Assembly (NCBI GenBank): GCA_964605645.1
Contig: CAZSDJ010000002.1
Location: 1-64,000 of the forward strand
Length of the DNA: 64,000 bases
DNA from: PXAH01 sp964605645
GTDB lineage: Bacteria > Omnitrophota > Gorgyraeia > Duberdicusellales > 4484-171
Direction: 5' to 3'
The position numbers were made by a program, and so were the translations under genes. Below, in pieces: positions 27,504 through 34,865 of the stretch. The notes under the pieces were generated by a model. The model saw only the letters and a program-made list of their open reading frames with translations, had not been told where the DNA came from and made no database searches. Positions within the stretch are counted from its first letter, which is position 1; each line of letters begins with the position of its first letter.

Positions 27504-27533
27504 AATATACCCTTGACATTTTTAATGTCAAGG
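27504..27533 (-). promoter_or_regulatory. Palindrome-overlapped promoter for oxidoreductase-lpxB
   Basis: A perfect 10-3-10 inverted repeat spans 27511-27533 (CCTTGACATT, TTT, AATGTCAAGG). Read on the - strand, its TTGACA (27526-27531) is the -35, with a 16-base spacer to TATATT (27504-27509). The palindrome covers the -35 and most of the spacer, a typical operator position, so repressor control is plausible but not shown. Confidence 0.65.
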
Positions 27534-27609
27534 ATTATCCGCCTCAAGACTGCTGTTTCATCTATTTTTAATGATAATGAAGGCGGATAAAATTATATTA
27601 TCAGAGAAC

Positions 27610-27638
27610 TTGAGAAAAGTCAATTAATGTGGTACAAT
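27610..27638 (+). promoter_or_regulatory. Probable sigma-70 promoter for msbA
   Basis: TTGAGA at 27610-27615, a 17-base spacer and TACAAT at 27633-27638, each one mismatch from consensus. About 60 bases of leader follow, containing the 7-base-period repeat AAGGATA (27653-27673). Confidence 0.6.
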
Positions 27639-27697
27639 CCCTCACCGTTTAATAAGGATAAAGGATAAAGGTTAAAAAAGGGAAGAGTGAAGAAAAA

Positions 27698-29515
27698 ATG
27701 AAAGAATGCCTAAAGGAATATCGTAAATTATTAAGCTTTGCTAAAGGCCAAAAACTCTGGCTTTTTTTAGCAATTGTTTGTATGGGAGTTACTACTCTTT
27801 TTGAAGGGGTAAGCCTGGGTTTGATTATCCCTGTTTCGGACAGAGTCTTAACGAATAAAGAGATAGTTATCCCGGGCCAACTCCCTGATTTTTTAAGTAA
27901 TTTGATCGATAAATTAAATGCGATTGAACCAATTTCTTTTTTAAAAATTATTGTTATTTTTATACCTTTTCTTTTCTTGCTTAAAGGTATTTTTGTTTTT
28001 CTCCAAAATTATTTTATGAATATAGTCGGCCAAAAAGTAATTTATGAAGTGAGAAACCGCCTTTTTGATAAATTCCATCAGCTTTCTATGAATTTTTATT
28101 CACGCACCAGGATGGGGGAACTTATGTCCCGAATTACAAATGATGTGGGGGCAATTACCCAAGCTATTTCTTATGCCTTAAAAGACCTTTTATTTGAATC
28201 AATGAAAGTTATTATTTTTGCGATTTTGGCTTTTTATATCGGTTTTAAAATTTCCTGGAAACTTCCCTTGGTGGCGTTTGTTCTTTTTCCTTTAATTATG
28301 CTTCCTGTCATCAAATTAGGAAAAAGAATTAAAAAATTTACAAGAACTATGCAGGAGAAAATGGCTGATTTAAATTCTTTAATGGCCGATACAATTGGCG
28401 GAATGTATATTGTAAAAGCTTTTTCCCGCCAAAATCATGAAATGAAACGGTTTAGAGACATAAATTACAGTTATTATAAATTTAATATAAAAGCAATTAA
28501 AAGATTAATCATGATTTCTCCCTTAACAGAATTTATCGCTACAATCGGAGTTGGTTTTGTGTTGTGGGTGGTAGGGAGTGAAGTTATTGCCGGGAGAGTT
28601 TCTTTCGGTATTTTTGGTGCATTTATGGCTTATTTAATGTCAATGATTAGCCCTCTGAAGAAATTATCAAATGTGCATGCCATTAATCAGAAAGCATTAG
28701 CCGCATCATCCAGAATTTATCAAATCTTAGAGGAAACTCCGCAAATAGAAGAAAAAGATGATGCAGAAAACATTGACAATATGAATAATTGCATTGAATT
28801 TAAAGATGTTTATTTTAGATATGGCTCCGACGATGAATTAGTATTAAAGGATATCAACTTAACAGTGAAAAAGGGGGAAGCCGTTGCTTTAGTGGGCCCG
28901 TCAGGAGCCGGTAAAACTACTCTGGTTAATTTGTTGCCGCGTTTTTATGATCCGGAAAAGGGGATGGTTCAAATTGACCAAAAGGATATAAAAAATCTAA
29001 AAATTGAACCTTTGCGAAATTTAGTTTCAATAGTTTCCCAACAAACAGTACTTTTTCATTCTACTGTGGGCGAAAATATTGCTTACGGGAAAGAAGGCGC
29101 GAGCCGAAGAGAGGTAGAGGAGGCTGCAAAAAAAGCACATGCTTATCAATTTATTCAACAATTTCCGAAAAAGTTTGATACTGTTGTCGGCGATCGGGGC
29201 GTAAAGCTCTCCGGAGGCCAAAAACAAAGAATATCTATTGCCAGAGCAATCTTAAAAGATGCACCAATTTTAATTTTAGATGAGGCCACTAGCCAGTTAG
29301 ACTCAGTTTCAGAGAAATTTATTAAAGAAGCTTTATCGTTATTGATGAAAGATAAAACTACCTTTGTGATTGCTCATCGGCTTTCTACAGTAGAAAATGC
29401 TGATTTAATTGTGGTTTTAGATAAAGGCAGAATCCAGGAAACCGGGACTCACGCCTCGCTTATTGCCGGTGATACTGCTTATAAAAGGCTGTATGAACTG
29501 CAATTTAACATATAG
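27698..29515 (+). CDS. msbA: ABC exporter, lipid A flippase MsbA type
   Basis: Full-length half-transporter. The first 320 residues or so hold six transmembrane helices with the coupling segment SRITNDVGAI. The ATPase domain has Walker A GPSGAGKTT, LSGGQKQRISIARAI, LILDEATSQLDS and the H-loop FVIAHRLST. The length of 605 matches MsbA. Its place directly beside lpxB, divergent from it, supports lipid A export to the periplasmic leaflet. A multidrug exporter of the same family cannot be excluded on sequence alone. Confidence 0.85.
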   Translation: MKECLKEYRKLLSFAKGQKLWLFLAIVCMGVTTLFEGVSLGLIIPVSDRVLTNKEIVIPGQLPDFLSNLIDKLNAIEPISFLKIIVIFIPFLFLLKGIFVFLQNYFMNIVGQKVIYEVRNRLFDKFHQLSMNFYSRTRMGELMSRITNDVGAITQAISYALKDLLFESMKVIIFAILAFYIGFKISWKLPLVAFVLFPLIMLPVIKLGKRIKKFTRTMQEKMADLNSLMADTIGGMYIVKAFSRQNHEMKRFRDINYSYYKFNIKAIKRLIMISPLTEFIATIGVGFVLWVVGSEVIAGRVSFGIFGAFMAYLMSMISPLKKLSNVHAINQKALAASSRIYQILEETPQIEEKDDAENIDNMNNCIEFKDVYFRYGSDDELVLKDINLTVKKGEAVALVGPSGAGKTTLVNLLPRFYDPEKGMVQIDQKDIKNLKIEPLRNLVSIVSQQTVLFHSTVGENIAYGKEGASRREVEEAAKKAHAYQFIQQFPKKFDTVVGDRGVKLSGGQKQRISIARAILKDAPILILDEATSQLDSVSEKFIKEALSLLMKDKTTFVIAHRLSTVENADLIVVLDKGRIQETGTHASLIAGDTAYKRLYELQFNI

Positions 29516-29571
29516 TAATAAATAATTGAAAATATTGTTGAATATGATATACTTTTCAAATGAATCTTACT

Positions 29572-29661
29572 CCTTGACAATCAAACTGCCTAGATAGTAT
29601 ATTTGTCAAGGATTTAGATGAATTTGACCCTTGACATTTCTTGATGAACAAAGTTTATTAT
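29572..29661 (+). promoter_or_regulatory. Tandem promoters upstream of rpsB with facing TTGACA arms
   Basis: The first promoter has TTGACA at 29574-29579, an 18-base spacer and TATATT at 29598-29603. Its -35 is half of an inverted repeat, CCTTGACAA (29572-29580) and TTGTCAAGG (29603-29611), which brackets the promoter. A second TTGACA at 29631-29636 can pair with TTTATT (17-base spacer) or TATTAT (19-base spacer). An AAGGAGG ribosome site is at 29691-29697. Confidence 0.6.
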
Positions 29662-29707
29662 ACATACATTTTACAATGCGAAAACGATATAAGGAGGAAA
29701 AAATACA

Positions 29708-30703
29708 ATGGGATTGACAGATACTATTAAAAAAATGTTGGAAGGAGGGGTTCATTTTGGGCATCTGAAGCGCAATTGGAACCCTAAAATGAAGAAATTT
29801 ATTTTTGGTAGAAAGAAGAATATTTATATTATTGACTTAGAAAAAACTACTAAAAAGTTAGATCAAGCAAAAGAATTTGTTAAAGAAATAGCCAAATCAG
29901 GCGGGAATATTCTTTTTGTGGGGACCAAAAGGCAGATTAGGCCGGTGATTAAAGAGTTGGCAAATTCGTGTGACATGCCTTATGTGGACCAAAAATGGGT
30001 AGGAGGCTTGCTTACCAATTTTTCTACTATCAAAAAACGCTTGCAAAGATATCAAGAACTTCTCAAAATGCGGGAAAATGGAGAATTCGACGACATCCCC
30101 AGTAAAGAAGTGGTGCGCCTGAATCGCCAAATTAGCCGGATGGATAAAAATTATAGTGGGCTGACCTCACTTACAACTTTACCGGATTGCGTGTTTGTGG
30201 TAGATCCAAAAAGAGAAAAATCTTCTGTAAGAGAAACAGCTAAATTATCAATTCCTTTGGTGGCTCTAATTGATACCGATGCTAACCCTGAAGAAGTAGA
30301 TTACCCTATCCCCGGTAATGATGATGCAATTAGATCAGTAAAATTTATTGTCAGTTCTTTAGTTGAGGCGATAGAGGCCGGAAGAGAAAGTTACCACAAA
30401 ATAGAAAAAGAAAAAGAATCTAAAGAAAATAAAGAATTAAATGGCCAAGAAGAAAAATCGGAAGATGGAACCGAACAAGATAAAGAGCAGCAAGGAGAGA
30501 AAAAAGAGAAGGGAGAGAAATCCGAAATAGGAAATGCGAAATCCGAAAAGGAGAAAGGAGAAGAACAAAAAGAGAAATCCGAAATACGAAATACGAAATC
30601 CGAAAAGGAGAAAGGAGAAGAACAAAAAGAGAAATCCGAAATAGGAAATGCGAAATCCGAAAAGGAGAAAGGAGAAACAAACAAAGAGGAGGAAGAGGAG
30701 TAG
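29708..30703 (+). CDS. rpsB: 30S ribosomal protein S2 with repeat-derived C-terminal tail
   Basis: S2 of the small ribosomal subunit. The core (about residues 1-230) is standard: LEGGVHFGHLKRNWNPKM, FVGTKRQIRPVI and VALIDTDANPEEVDYPIPGN. After about residue 235 comes a highly charged, Lys/Glu-rich tail of about 95 residues made mainly of three copies of a 19-residue unit beginning EKSEIGNAKSEKEKG. The tail is encoded by three 57-base repeats at 30515-30685 whose GAAATCC/GAAATAC units have a 7-base period. Usual S2 is about 240-260 residues. The start follows a strong AAGGAGG. It ends directly against tsf. Confidence 0.95.
   Translation: MGLTDTIKKMLEGGVHFGHLKRNWNPKMKKFIFGRKKNIYIIDLEKTTKKLDQAKEFVKEIAKSGGNILFVGTKRQIRPVIKELANSCDMPYVDQKWVGGLLTNFSTIKKRLQRYQELLKMRENGEFDDIPSKEVVRLNRQISRMDKNYSGLTSLTTLPDCVFVVDPKREKSSVRETAKLSIPLVALIDTDANPEEVDYPIPGNDDAIRSVKFIVSSLVEAIEAGRESYHKIEKEKESKENKELNGQEEKSEDGTEQDKEQQGEKKEKGEKSEIGNAKSEKEKGEEQKEKSEIRNTKSEKEKGEEQKEKSEIGNAKSEKEKGETNKEEEEE
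30515..30685. repeat. Three 57-bp tandem repeats inside rpsB
   Basis: Units begin at 30515, 30572 and 30629 and are nearly identical; the third diverges after about 30676. Each encodes 19 residues, so the reading frame is kept. Inside each unit the text GAAATCC GAAATAG GAAATGC GAAATCC shows a 7-base sub-period like the intergenic heptamer elements. Confidence 0.9.
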
Positions 30704-31234
30704 ATGAGTTTAGAGGACATAAAAAAATTGCGAGAACAAACTTCATTGGGGATAAAAGATTGTAAACAGGCACTTAAAGAGGCAGAAGGTGATTTCGGAA
30801 AAGCCCTAAAAGTGTTGAGGGCAAAAGGAGCGGATGTTTTAAAAAAGAAAGGTTCCCGTACAGCTTCCCAAGGTGTAATTGAATCTTATGTGCACTTTGG
30901 CGGTAATATCGGGGTTTTAGTTGAGGTTAATTGTGAAACGGATTTTGTGGCCAGAACCGACTTATTTAAAAAATTTGCAAAAGATATAGCAATGCACATT
31001 GCAGCTATCGCACCTGAACATATAAGTGAAGACCAAGTACCGGAAGATATTTTAGAACAAGTAAAAAATAAGGATGATTATATTAAAAAAAATTGCTTGT
31101 TAAATCAATCTTTTGTGAAAGACCCTTCGTTAACGGTGGCTGATTATTTAAAGAAGGTAGTATCTCAAACCGGTGAAAATATGAGGATAAAGAGATTTGC
31201 CCGCTTTGTAGTTGGGGAGGAAGATGAAGCCTAA
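30704..31234 (+). CDS. tsf: Elongation factor Ts, short form
   Basis: Nucleotide exchange factor for EF-Tu. The N-terminal UBA-like module (IKKLREQTSLGIKDCKQAL) and the key TDFVARTD motif near residues 79-86 are present. At 176 residues it is far shorter than E. coli EF-Ts (283) and lacks most of the second core subdomain, similar to compact forms such as that of Thermus (196). It starts immediately after the rpsB stop and overlaps pyrH. Confidence 0.93.
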   Translation: MSLEDIKKLREQTSLGIKDCKQALKEAEGDFGKALKVLRAKGADVLKKKGSRTASQGVIESYVHFGGNIGVLVEVNCETDFVARTDLFKKFAKDIAMHIAAIAPEHISEDQVPEDILEQVKNKDDYIKKNCLLNQSFVKDPSLTVADYLKKVVSQTGENMRIKRFARFVVGEEDEA

Positions 31235-31937
31235 ATACAAGCGAATTTTGCTTAAATTGAGCGGCGAAGCATTTTTAGGAAAATTCTCGCACGGCATAGA
31301 CACTGTAATTTGTGCTAATCTTGCTAAACAGATTAAAGAAATAGAAAAGATTGGTACAGAGATAGCGTTAGTAGTTGGCGGAGGCAATATCTTTCGCGGA
31401 GTTTCTAAGTCAAAAGAATTCAAGATGGAAAGAACGGTAGCTGATTATATGGGGATGATCGCTACAGTTATAAATGGCTTAGCTCTGCAGAATGCCCTCA
31501 AAAATGAAAAAATTGATTCAAGAGTGATGACTGCGATCTCGATGCATAAGGTAGCAGAACCATATATACGGAGGCGGGCGATAAGACATTTGGAGAAAAA
31601 AAGAGTTGTTATTTTTGTAGCCGGAACGGGAAATCCTTATTTTACAACTGATACTGCAGCAGCTTTAAGAAGTGTTGAAATCGGCGGAGATGCATTGTTT
31701 AAGGCGACCAAAGTAGATGGAGTTTATAGCGAGGATCCTTTGAAAAATAAAAAAGCAAAACTGTATACTAGTTTAAAATATAGGGATGTAATCAATAAAG
31801 AACTAAAAATCATGGATTCTACAGCAATTACTTTATGTATGGAAAATAAATTACCGATTACTGTTTTCAATTTTACAAAAGCCGGTAATTTAAAAAAAGC
31901 TGTTTCCGGACAAAAAATTGGGACAGTTATCAGTTAA
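31224..31937 (+). CDS. pyrH: UMP kinase
   Basis: Hexameric bacterial UMP kinase of the amino-acid-kinase fold. It begins with KRILLKLSGEAFLG, then VVGGGNIFRG and VFVAGTGNPYFTTDTAAALR, all diagnostic. ATG 31224 is preferred over the upstream TTG because a GGGAGG site lies just before it. It overlaps tsf by 11 bases in the conserved rpsB-tsf-pyrH-frr order. Confidence 0.95.
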   Translation: MKPKYKRILLKLSGEAFLGKFSHGIDTVICANLAKQIKEIEKIGTEIALVVGGGNIFRGVSKSKEFKMERTVADYMGMIATVINGLALQNALKNEKIDSRVMTAISMHKVAEPYIRRRAIRHLEKKRVVIFVAGTGNPYFTTDTAAALRSVEIGGDALFKATKVDGVYSEDPLKNKKAKLYTSLKYRDVINKELKIMDSTAITLCMENKLPITVFNFTKAGNLKKAVSGQKIGTVIS

Positions 31938-31948
31938 GGGGAGGAAGT

Positions 31949-32509
31949 ATGGGGACTAAAGAAGTAATAAAGAAAATTGAAAATAATATGGAAAAAACGA
32001 TAGAAGCTATTAAACGCGAATTTTCCGAATTACGTTCAGGCCGGGCTAACCCTAAAATGGTAGAAGGGGTGAGGGTTAATTATTACGGCACACCTACCTT
32101 GCTTAAGGAATTAGCTACAATTGGTGTTCCGGAAGCCAGAATGCTGGTAATTAGTCCTTACGACCCGTCTTCAGTAGCTGAAATTGAAAAAGCGATTCTC
32201 CAAGCAGATCTGGGGATTGCACCGATAAATGACGGTAAAATTATTCGTTTAGTGGTCCCGCCTTTATCCGAAGAAAGAAGAGACGAGCTGATAAAAATGG
32301 TCAAAAAAATTACTGAAGAAGGAAAAGTTTCTTTAAGAACAATACGCAGAGGCGGTAGAGAAGACATTAAAGATTTAGAAAAAGATAAAGAAATTTCAGA
32401 AGATGAAAAATATAACACAGAAGAAGAACTTCAAAAATTAACTGACCGATATATAAAAACATTAGATAATCTTCTCGAAGAGAAAGAAAAAGAATTAAAA
32501 GAATTTTAA
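31949..32509 (+). CDS. frr: Ribosome recycling factor
   Basis: Releases ribosomes from mRNA after termination together with EF-G. The three-helix-bundle motifs LRSGRANPKMVEGVRVNYYG and PPLSEERRDELIKMVKK are clear. The length of 186 matches the family. It follows pyrH by 11 bases with a GGGGAGG site; three tRNA genes follow the stop at once and may share the transcript. Confidence 0.95.
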   Translation: MGTKEVIKKIENNMEKTIEAIKREFSELRSGRANPKMVEGVRVNYYGTPTLLKELATIGVPEARMLVISPYDPSSVAEIEKAILQADLGIAPINDGKIIRLVVPPLSEERRDELIKMVKKITEEGKVSLRTIRRGGREDIKDLEKDKEISEDEKYNTEEELQKLTDRYIKTLDNLLEEKEKELKEF

Positions 32510-32515
32510 AATTTA

Positions 32516-32588
32516 GAGCCGCTAGCTCAGTTGGTAGAGCACCGCCCTTTTAAGGCGGCTGTCCCGAGTTCGAGCCTCGGGCGGCTCA
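32516..32588 (+). tRNA. tRNA-Lys (anticodon TTT)
   Basis: A full cloverleaf. Acceptor GAGCCGC pairs with GCGGCTC, the anticodon stem CCGCC/GGCGG encloses CTTTTAA, and the T-arm is CGAG-TTCGAGC-CTCG. Discriminator A; CCA is not encoded. It begins 6 bases after the frr stop. Confidence 0.95.
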
Positions 32589-32591
32589 CTT

Positions 32592-32676
32592 GCCGCGGTG
32601 GCGGAATTGGCAGACGCGCTGGACTTAGAATCCAGTCTCGTGAGAGGTGGGAGTTCGACTCTCCCCCGCGGCACCA
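32592..32676 (+). tRNA. tRNA-Leu (anticodon TAG)
   Basis: A class II tRNA with a long variable arm. Acceptor GCCGCGG pairs with CCGCGGC, the anticodon stem CTGGA/TCCAG encloses CTTAGAA, giving TAG. The 3' CCA is encoded at 32674-32676, unlike the two neighbouring tRNAs. Confidence 0.95.
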
Positions 32677-32678
32677 AT

Positions 32679-32716
32679 TAGCCAATGGCTAATGGCTAAT
32701 AGCTATAAGCTAAATT
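32679..32716. repeat. TGGCTAA heptamer spacer between tRNA genes
   Basis: Text of the form TGGCTAA TGGCTAA TAGCTAT AAGCTAA with a 7-base period fills the gap between tRNA-Leu and tRNA-Gly. The initial TTAGCCA can pair with TGGCTAA. It is short and may be a vestige of the same class of elements found elsewhere here. Confidence 0.5.
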
Positions 32717-32789
32717 GCGGGTGTAGCTCAGCCGGTAGAGCGTCACGTTGCCAACGTGAAGGTCGGGGGTTCGAGACCCCTCGCCCGCT
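32717..32789 (+). tRNA. tRNA-Gly (anticodon GCC)
   Basis: Acceptor GCGGGTG pairs with CGCCCGC including one G-U, the anticodon stem TCACG/CGTGA encloses TTGCCAA, and the T-loop is TTCGAGA. Discriminator T; CCA is not encoded. Confidence 0.94.
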
Positions 32790-32852
32790 TGTTTAATGTT
32801 CTTTATATAAGGCGAGTAGCAAGTAGTAAATTAACCAATTAACCAATTAATT

Positions 32853-33323
32853 ATGGATATAGTTAATTATTTAGATGAAGAAAGTATTATTTTTGGTTGT
32901 AAACAAAGGGATAAAAAAAGTCTTATTTCTTTTTTGTTGGATAATTTAGTATTGTCTAATAAGTTAAATAAAAAAAATAAAAGAGACATTTTAGCTACTG
33001 TAATCCAAAGAGAAGAAATGGGTTCGACTGCTATTGGCGGCAGTATTGCCTTACCTCACGCTCGCATTAATTCAGTTAACAATATTTTACTTTCCTTATA
33101 TATCACCAAAGAAGGTATTGATTTTGATGCTCTTGATGAAAAGCCGGTTAACATTGTAGTTTTACTTTTATCCAATAAAATGCAAGCCGGTAGCCATTTG
33201 AAAACTTTAGCATTTTTGGCGAGGATGCTCAGAGATAAATATTTTGTAGAAAGTTTGACAAAAGCAAAAGATAAAAAAGAAATTATCAAATTATTAATAA
33301 AACAACAGCAAGCTGTTAGTTGA
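32853..33323 (+). CDS. ptsN: PTS EIIA domain protein, PtsN (EIIA-Ntr) type
   Basis: Cytoplasmic fructose/nitrogen-type EIIA. The phospho-accepting histidine is H69 in IALPHARINS, in a 156-residue single-domain protein, which is the size of PtsN. It is followed by yvcK, ptsH and ptsI with no EIIB or EIIC, so it probably acts as a regulator and not in sugar uptake. Its targets cannot be inferred from sequence. Confidence 0.85.
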   Translation: MDIVNYLDEESIIFGCKQRDKKSLISFLLDNLVLSNKLNKKNKRDILATVIQREEMGSTAIGGSIALPHARINSVNNILLSLYITKEGIDFDALDEKPVNIVVLLLSNKMQAGSHLKTLAFLARMLRDKYFVESLTKAKDKKEIIKLLIKQQQAVS

Positions 33324-33328
33324 TTGTT

Positions 33329-34594
33329 ATGAAAAAATTTATAAAAATTGTAAAATGGTTTTACCCCGGCCTTAGGGTTAAAAGATGGGTTAGCTTGCTG
33401 CTGGTAAGTTTATTTTTCCTTGTTTTTTCTGCGGTTCGTCTTTTTTTTGATACAGTTTTGTTGTTGAGGGTCTTTGACAGCCTTCTTTTAATTGCTTCTT
33501 TTCTAGGGGTGGTTGTAGGGCTTTCTTCTTTGATGCATAGTTTTTTTCAAGCCGTTTATCCTCAGGATCAACGGGGGATGATTGATTTAATATATGAAAA
33601 AAGATTTTTATCAAAAGGCCCGAAGATAGTGGCGATTGGAGGCGGGACCGGCCTTTCGACATTACTGGAAGGACTGAAAAAATATACCGCAAACATTACC
33701 GCAATTGTAACTGTTGCCGATGAAGGTGGTTCTTCAGGCCGCTTGCGGGAAGAATTTGGGATATTGCCGCCGGGGGATATCAGAAATTGTCTTGTTTCGT
33801 TAGCTGAGACTCCTCAGTTGTTGCGTGATTTATTTCAGTATCGGTTTAAAGAAGGCGAAGGAATGAAAGGGCATAGTTTTGGCAATATTTTTATTACTGC
33901 CATGACCCAGGTAAGCGGAAGCTTTAAGGATGCAATCAAGGAATCCAGCATTATTTTAGCAATTCGCGGAAAGGTTTTGCCGTCTTCGCTCTCAAATTTA
34001 AGAATTAAAGCTGATTACTTAGATGGAACCACTATCCAGGGAGAAGATAAGATTCCGCAGAATAGAAGTAATATCAAAAGATTGCATTTAATGCCAAAAG
34101 ATGCTAAAGCTAACCCGGAAGCAATAGCGGCAATTAAAAAAGCAGACATTATAGTTTTAGGCCCGGGAAGTTTATTTACCAGTGTAATTCCAAATTTATT
34201 AATTAAGGATTTAGGTGATGCAATTTCGCGTCAGCAAGTTACAAAAGTATATATTTGCAACGTAATGACTCAGGAAGGTGAAACTGATAATTATACCGCA
34301 GCCGATCACCCAAAACAGATTATAGCTCATACTAATAAAAATATTGTTAATTCATGTATTGTAAATTCCGGTAGGTTGAATTCAAATTTATTATCTAAAT
34401 ATGCAGAACAAAAATCATTTCCGGTTGTGTTTGACCGAGGCAGGTTAAAGAGCATGGGGATATCTGTTTATGAGTCTGACGTAATAGATCGAACTAATTA
34501 TCTCAGGCATAATCCTCAAAAAACAGCTCGTGAAATAATACGTATTTATAATAAAAGAAGGAAAAAATGGCTAGGGTTGAGAAACAGGTTTTAA
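33329..34594 (+). CDS. Membrane-anchored YvcK/GlmR-like regulator
   Basis: CofD-like UPF0052 protein related to Bacillus YvcK/GlmR, which binds UDP-GlcNAc and adjusts carbon flow to envelope synthesis. Two hydrophobic helices at about residues 22-70 precede the conserved domain, which begins VAIGGGTGLSTLLEGLKKYT and continues with VTVADEGGSSGRLREE and PPGDIRNCL. The N-terminal anchor makes it longer (421) than cytosolic YvcK (about 320). ATG 33329 is taken over a TTG at 33320. It overlaps ptsH by 28 bases. Confidence 0.85.
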   Translation: MKKFIKIVKWFYPGLRVKRWVSLLLVSLFFLVFSAVRLFFDTVLLLRVFDSLLLIASFLGVVVGLSSLMHSFFQAVYPQDQRGMIDLIYEKRFLSKGPKIVAIGGGTGLSTLLEGLKKYTANITAIVTVADEGGSSGRLREEFGILPPGDIRNCLVSLAETPQLLRDLFQYRFKEGEGMKGHSFGNIFITAMTQVSGSFKDAIKESSIILAIRGKVLPSSLSNLRIKADYLDGTTIQGEDKIPQNRSNIKRLHLMPKDAKANPEAIAAIKKADIIVLGPGSLFTSVIPNLLIKDLGDAISRQQVTKVYICNVMTQEGETDNYTAADHPKQIIAHTNKNIVNSCIVNSGRLNSNLLSKYAEQKSFPVVFDRGRLKSMGISVYESDVIDRTNYLRHNPQKTAREIIRIYNKRRKKWLGLRNRF

Positions 34595-34830
34595 TAAAAA
34601 GAAAACACGGGCTGCATGCAAGGCCGGTTACTTTATTTGTACAAATTGCTAATAAATTTAATTCAGTGATAAAAATAAAACATAAAAAAGAAGTTGTTGA
34701 CGGAAAATCGATAATTGCTACCCTTAGCCTTGGCCTAAACAGAGGGGAAAAGATTAACATTATTACCGAAGGTGAAGATGCTAAAGAGGCTTTAAATGAA
34801 TTAGTAAATTTTATCAAAGAAGGAGATTGA
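34567..34830 (+). CDS. ptsH: Phosphocarrier protein HPr
   Basis: PTS phosphocarrier of 87 residues. The active histidine is H17 in KHGLHARPVTLFV. S48 in DGKSIIATLSLGL matches the regulatory serine (Ser46) phosphorylated by HPr kinase in other bacteria. Whether an HPr kinase exists here is not visible. It overlaps yvcK upstream and lies 35 bases before ptsI. Confidence 0.93.
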   Translation: MARVEKQVLIKRKHGLHARPVTLFVQIANKFNSVIKIKHKKEVVDGKSIIATLSLGLNRGEKINIITEGEDAKEALNELVNFIKEGD

Positions 34831-34865
34831 GTTGAATTTATATATAGAATATTCAGGGAGGTTTT

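Noticed and set aside
30515..30685. CRISPR-like pattern of regular repeats.
   Set aside because: The repeats are contiguous with no unique spacers and keep the rpsB reading frame.
30391..30773. Several overlapping - strand open frames, rich in Ser/Phe, opposite the end of rpsB.
   Set aside because: They are the antisense of the Lys/Glu repeat tail; low-complexity repeats keep several frames open.
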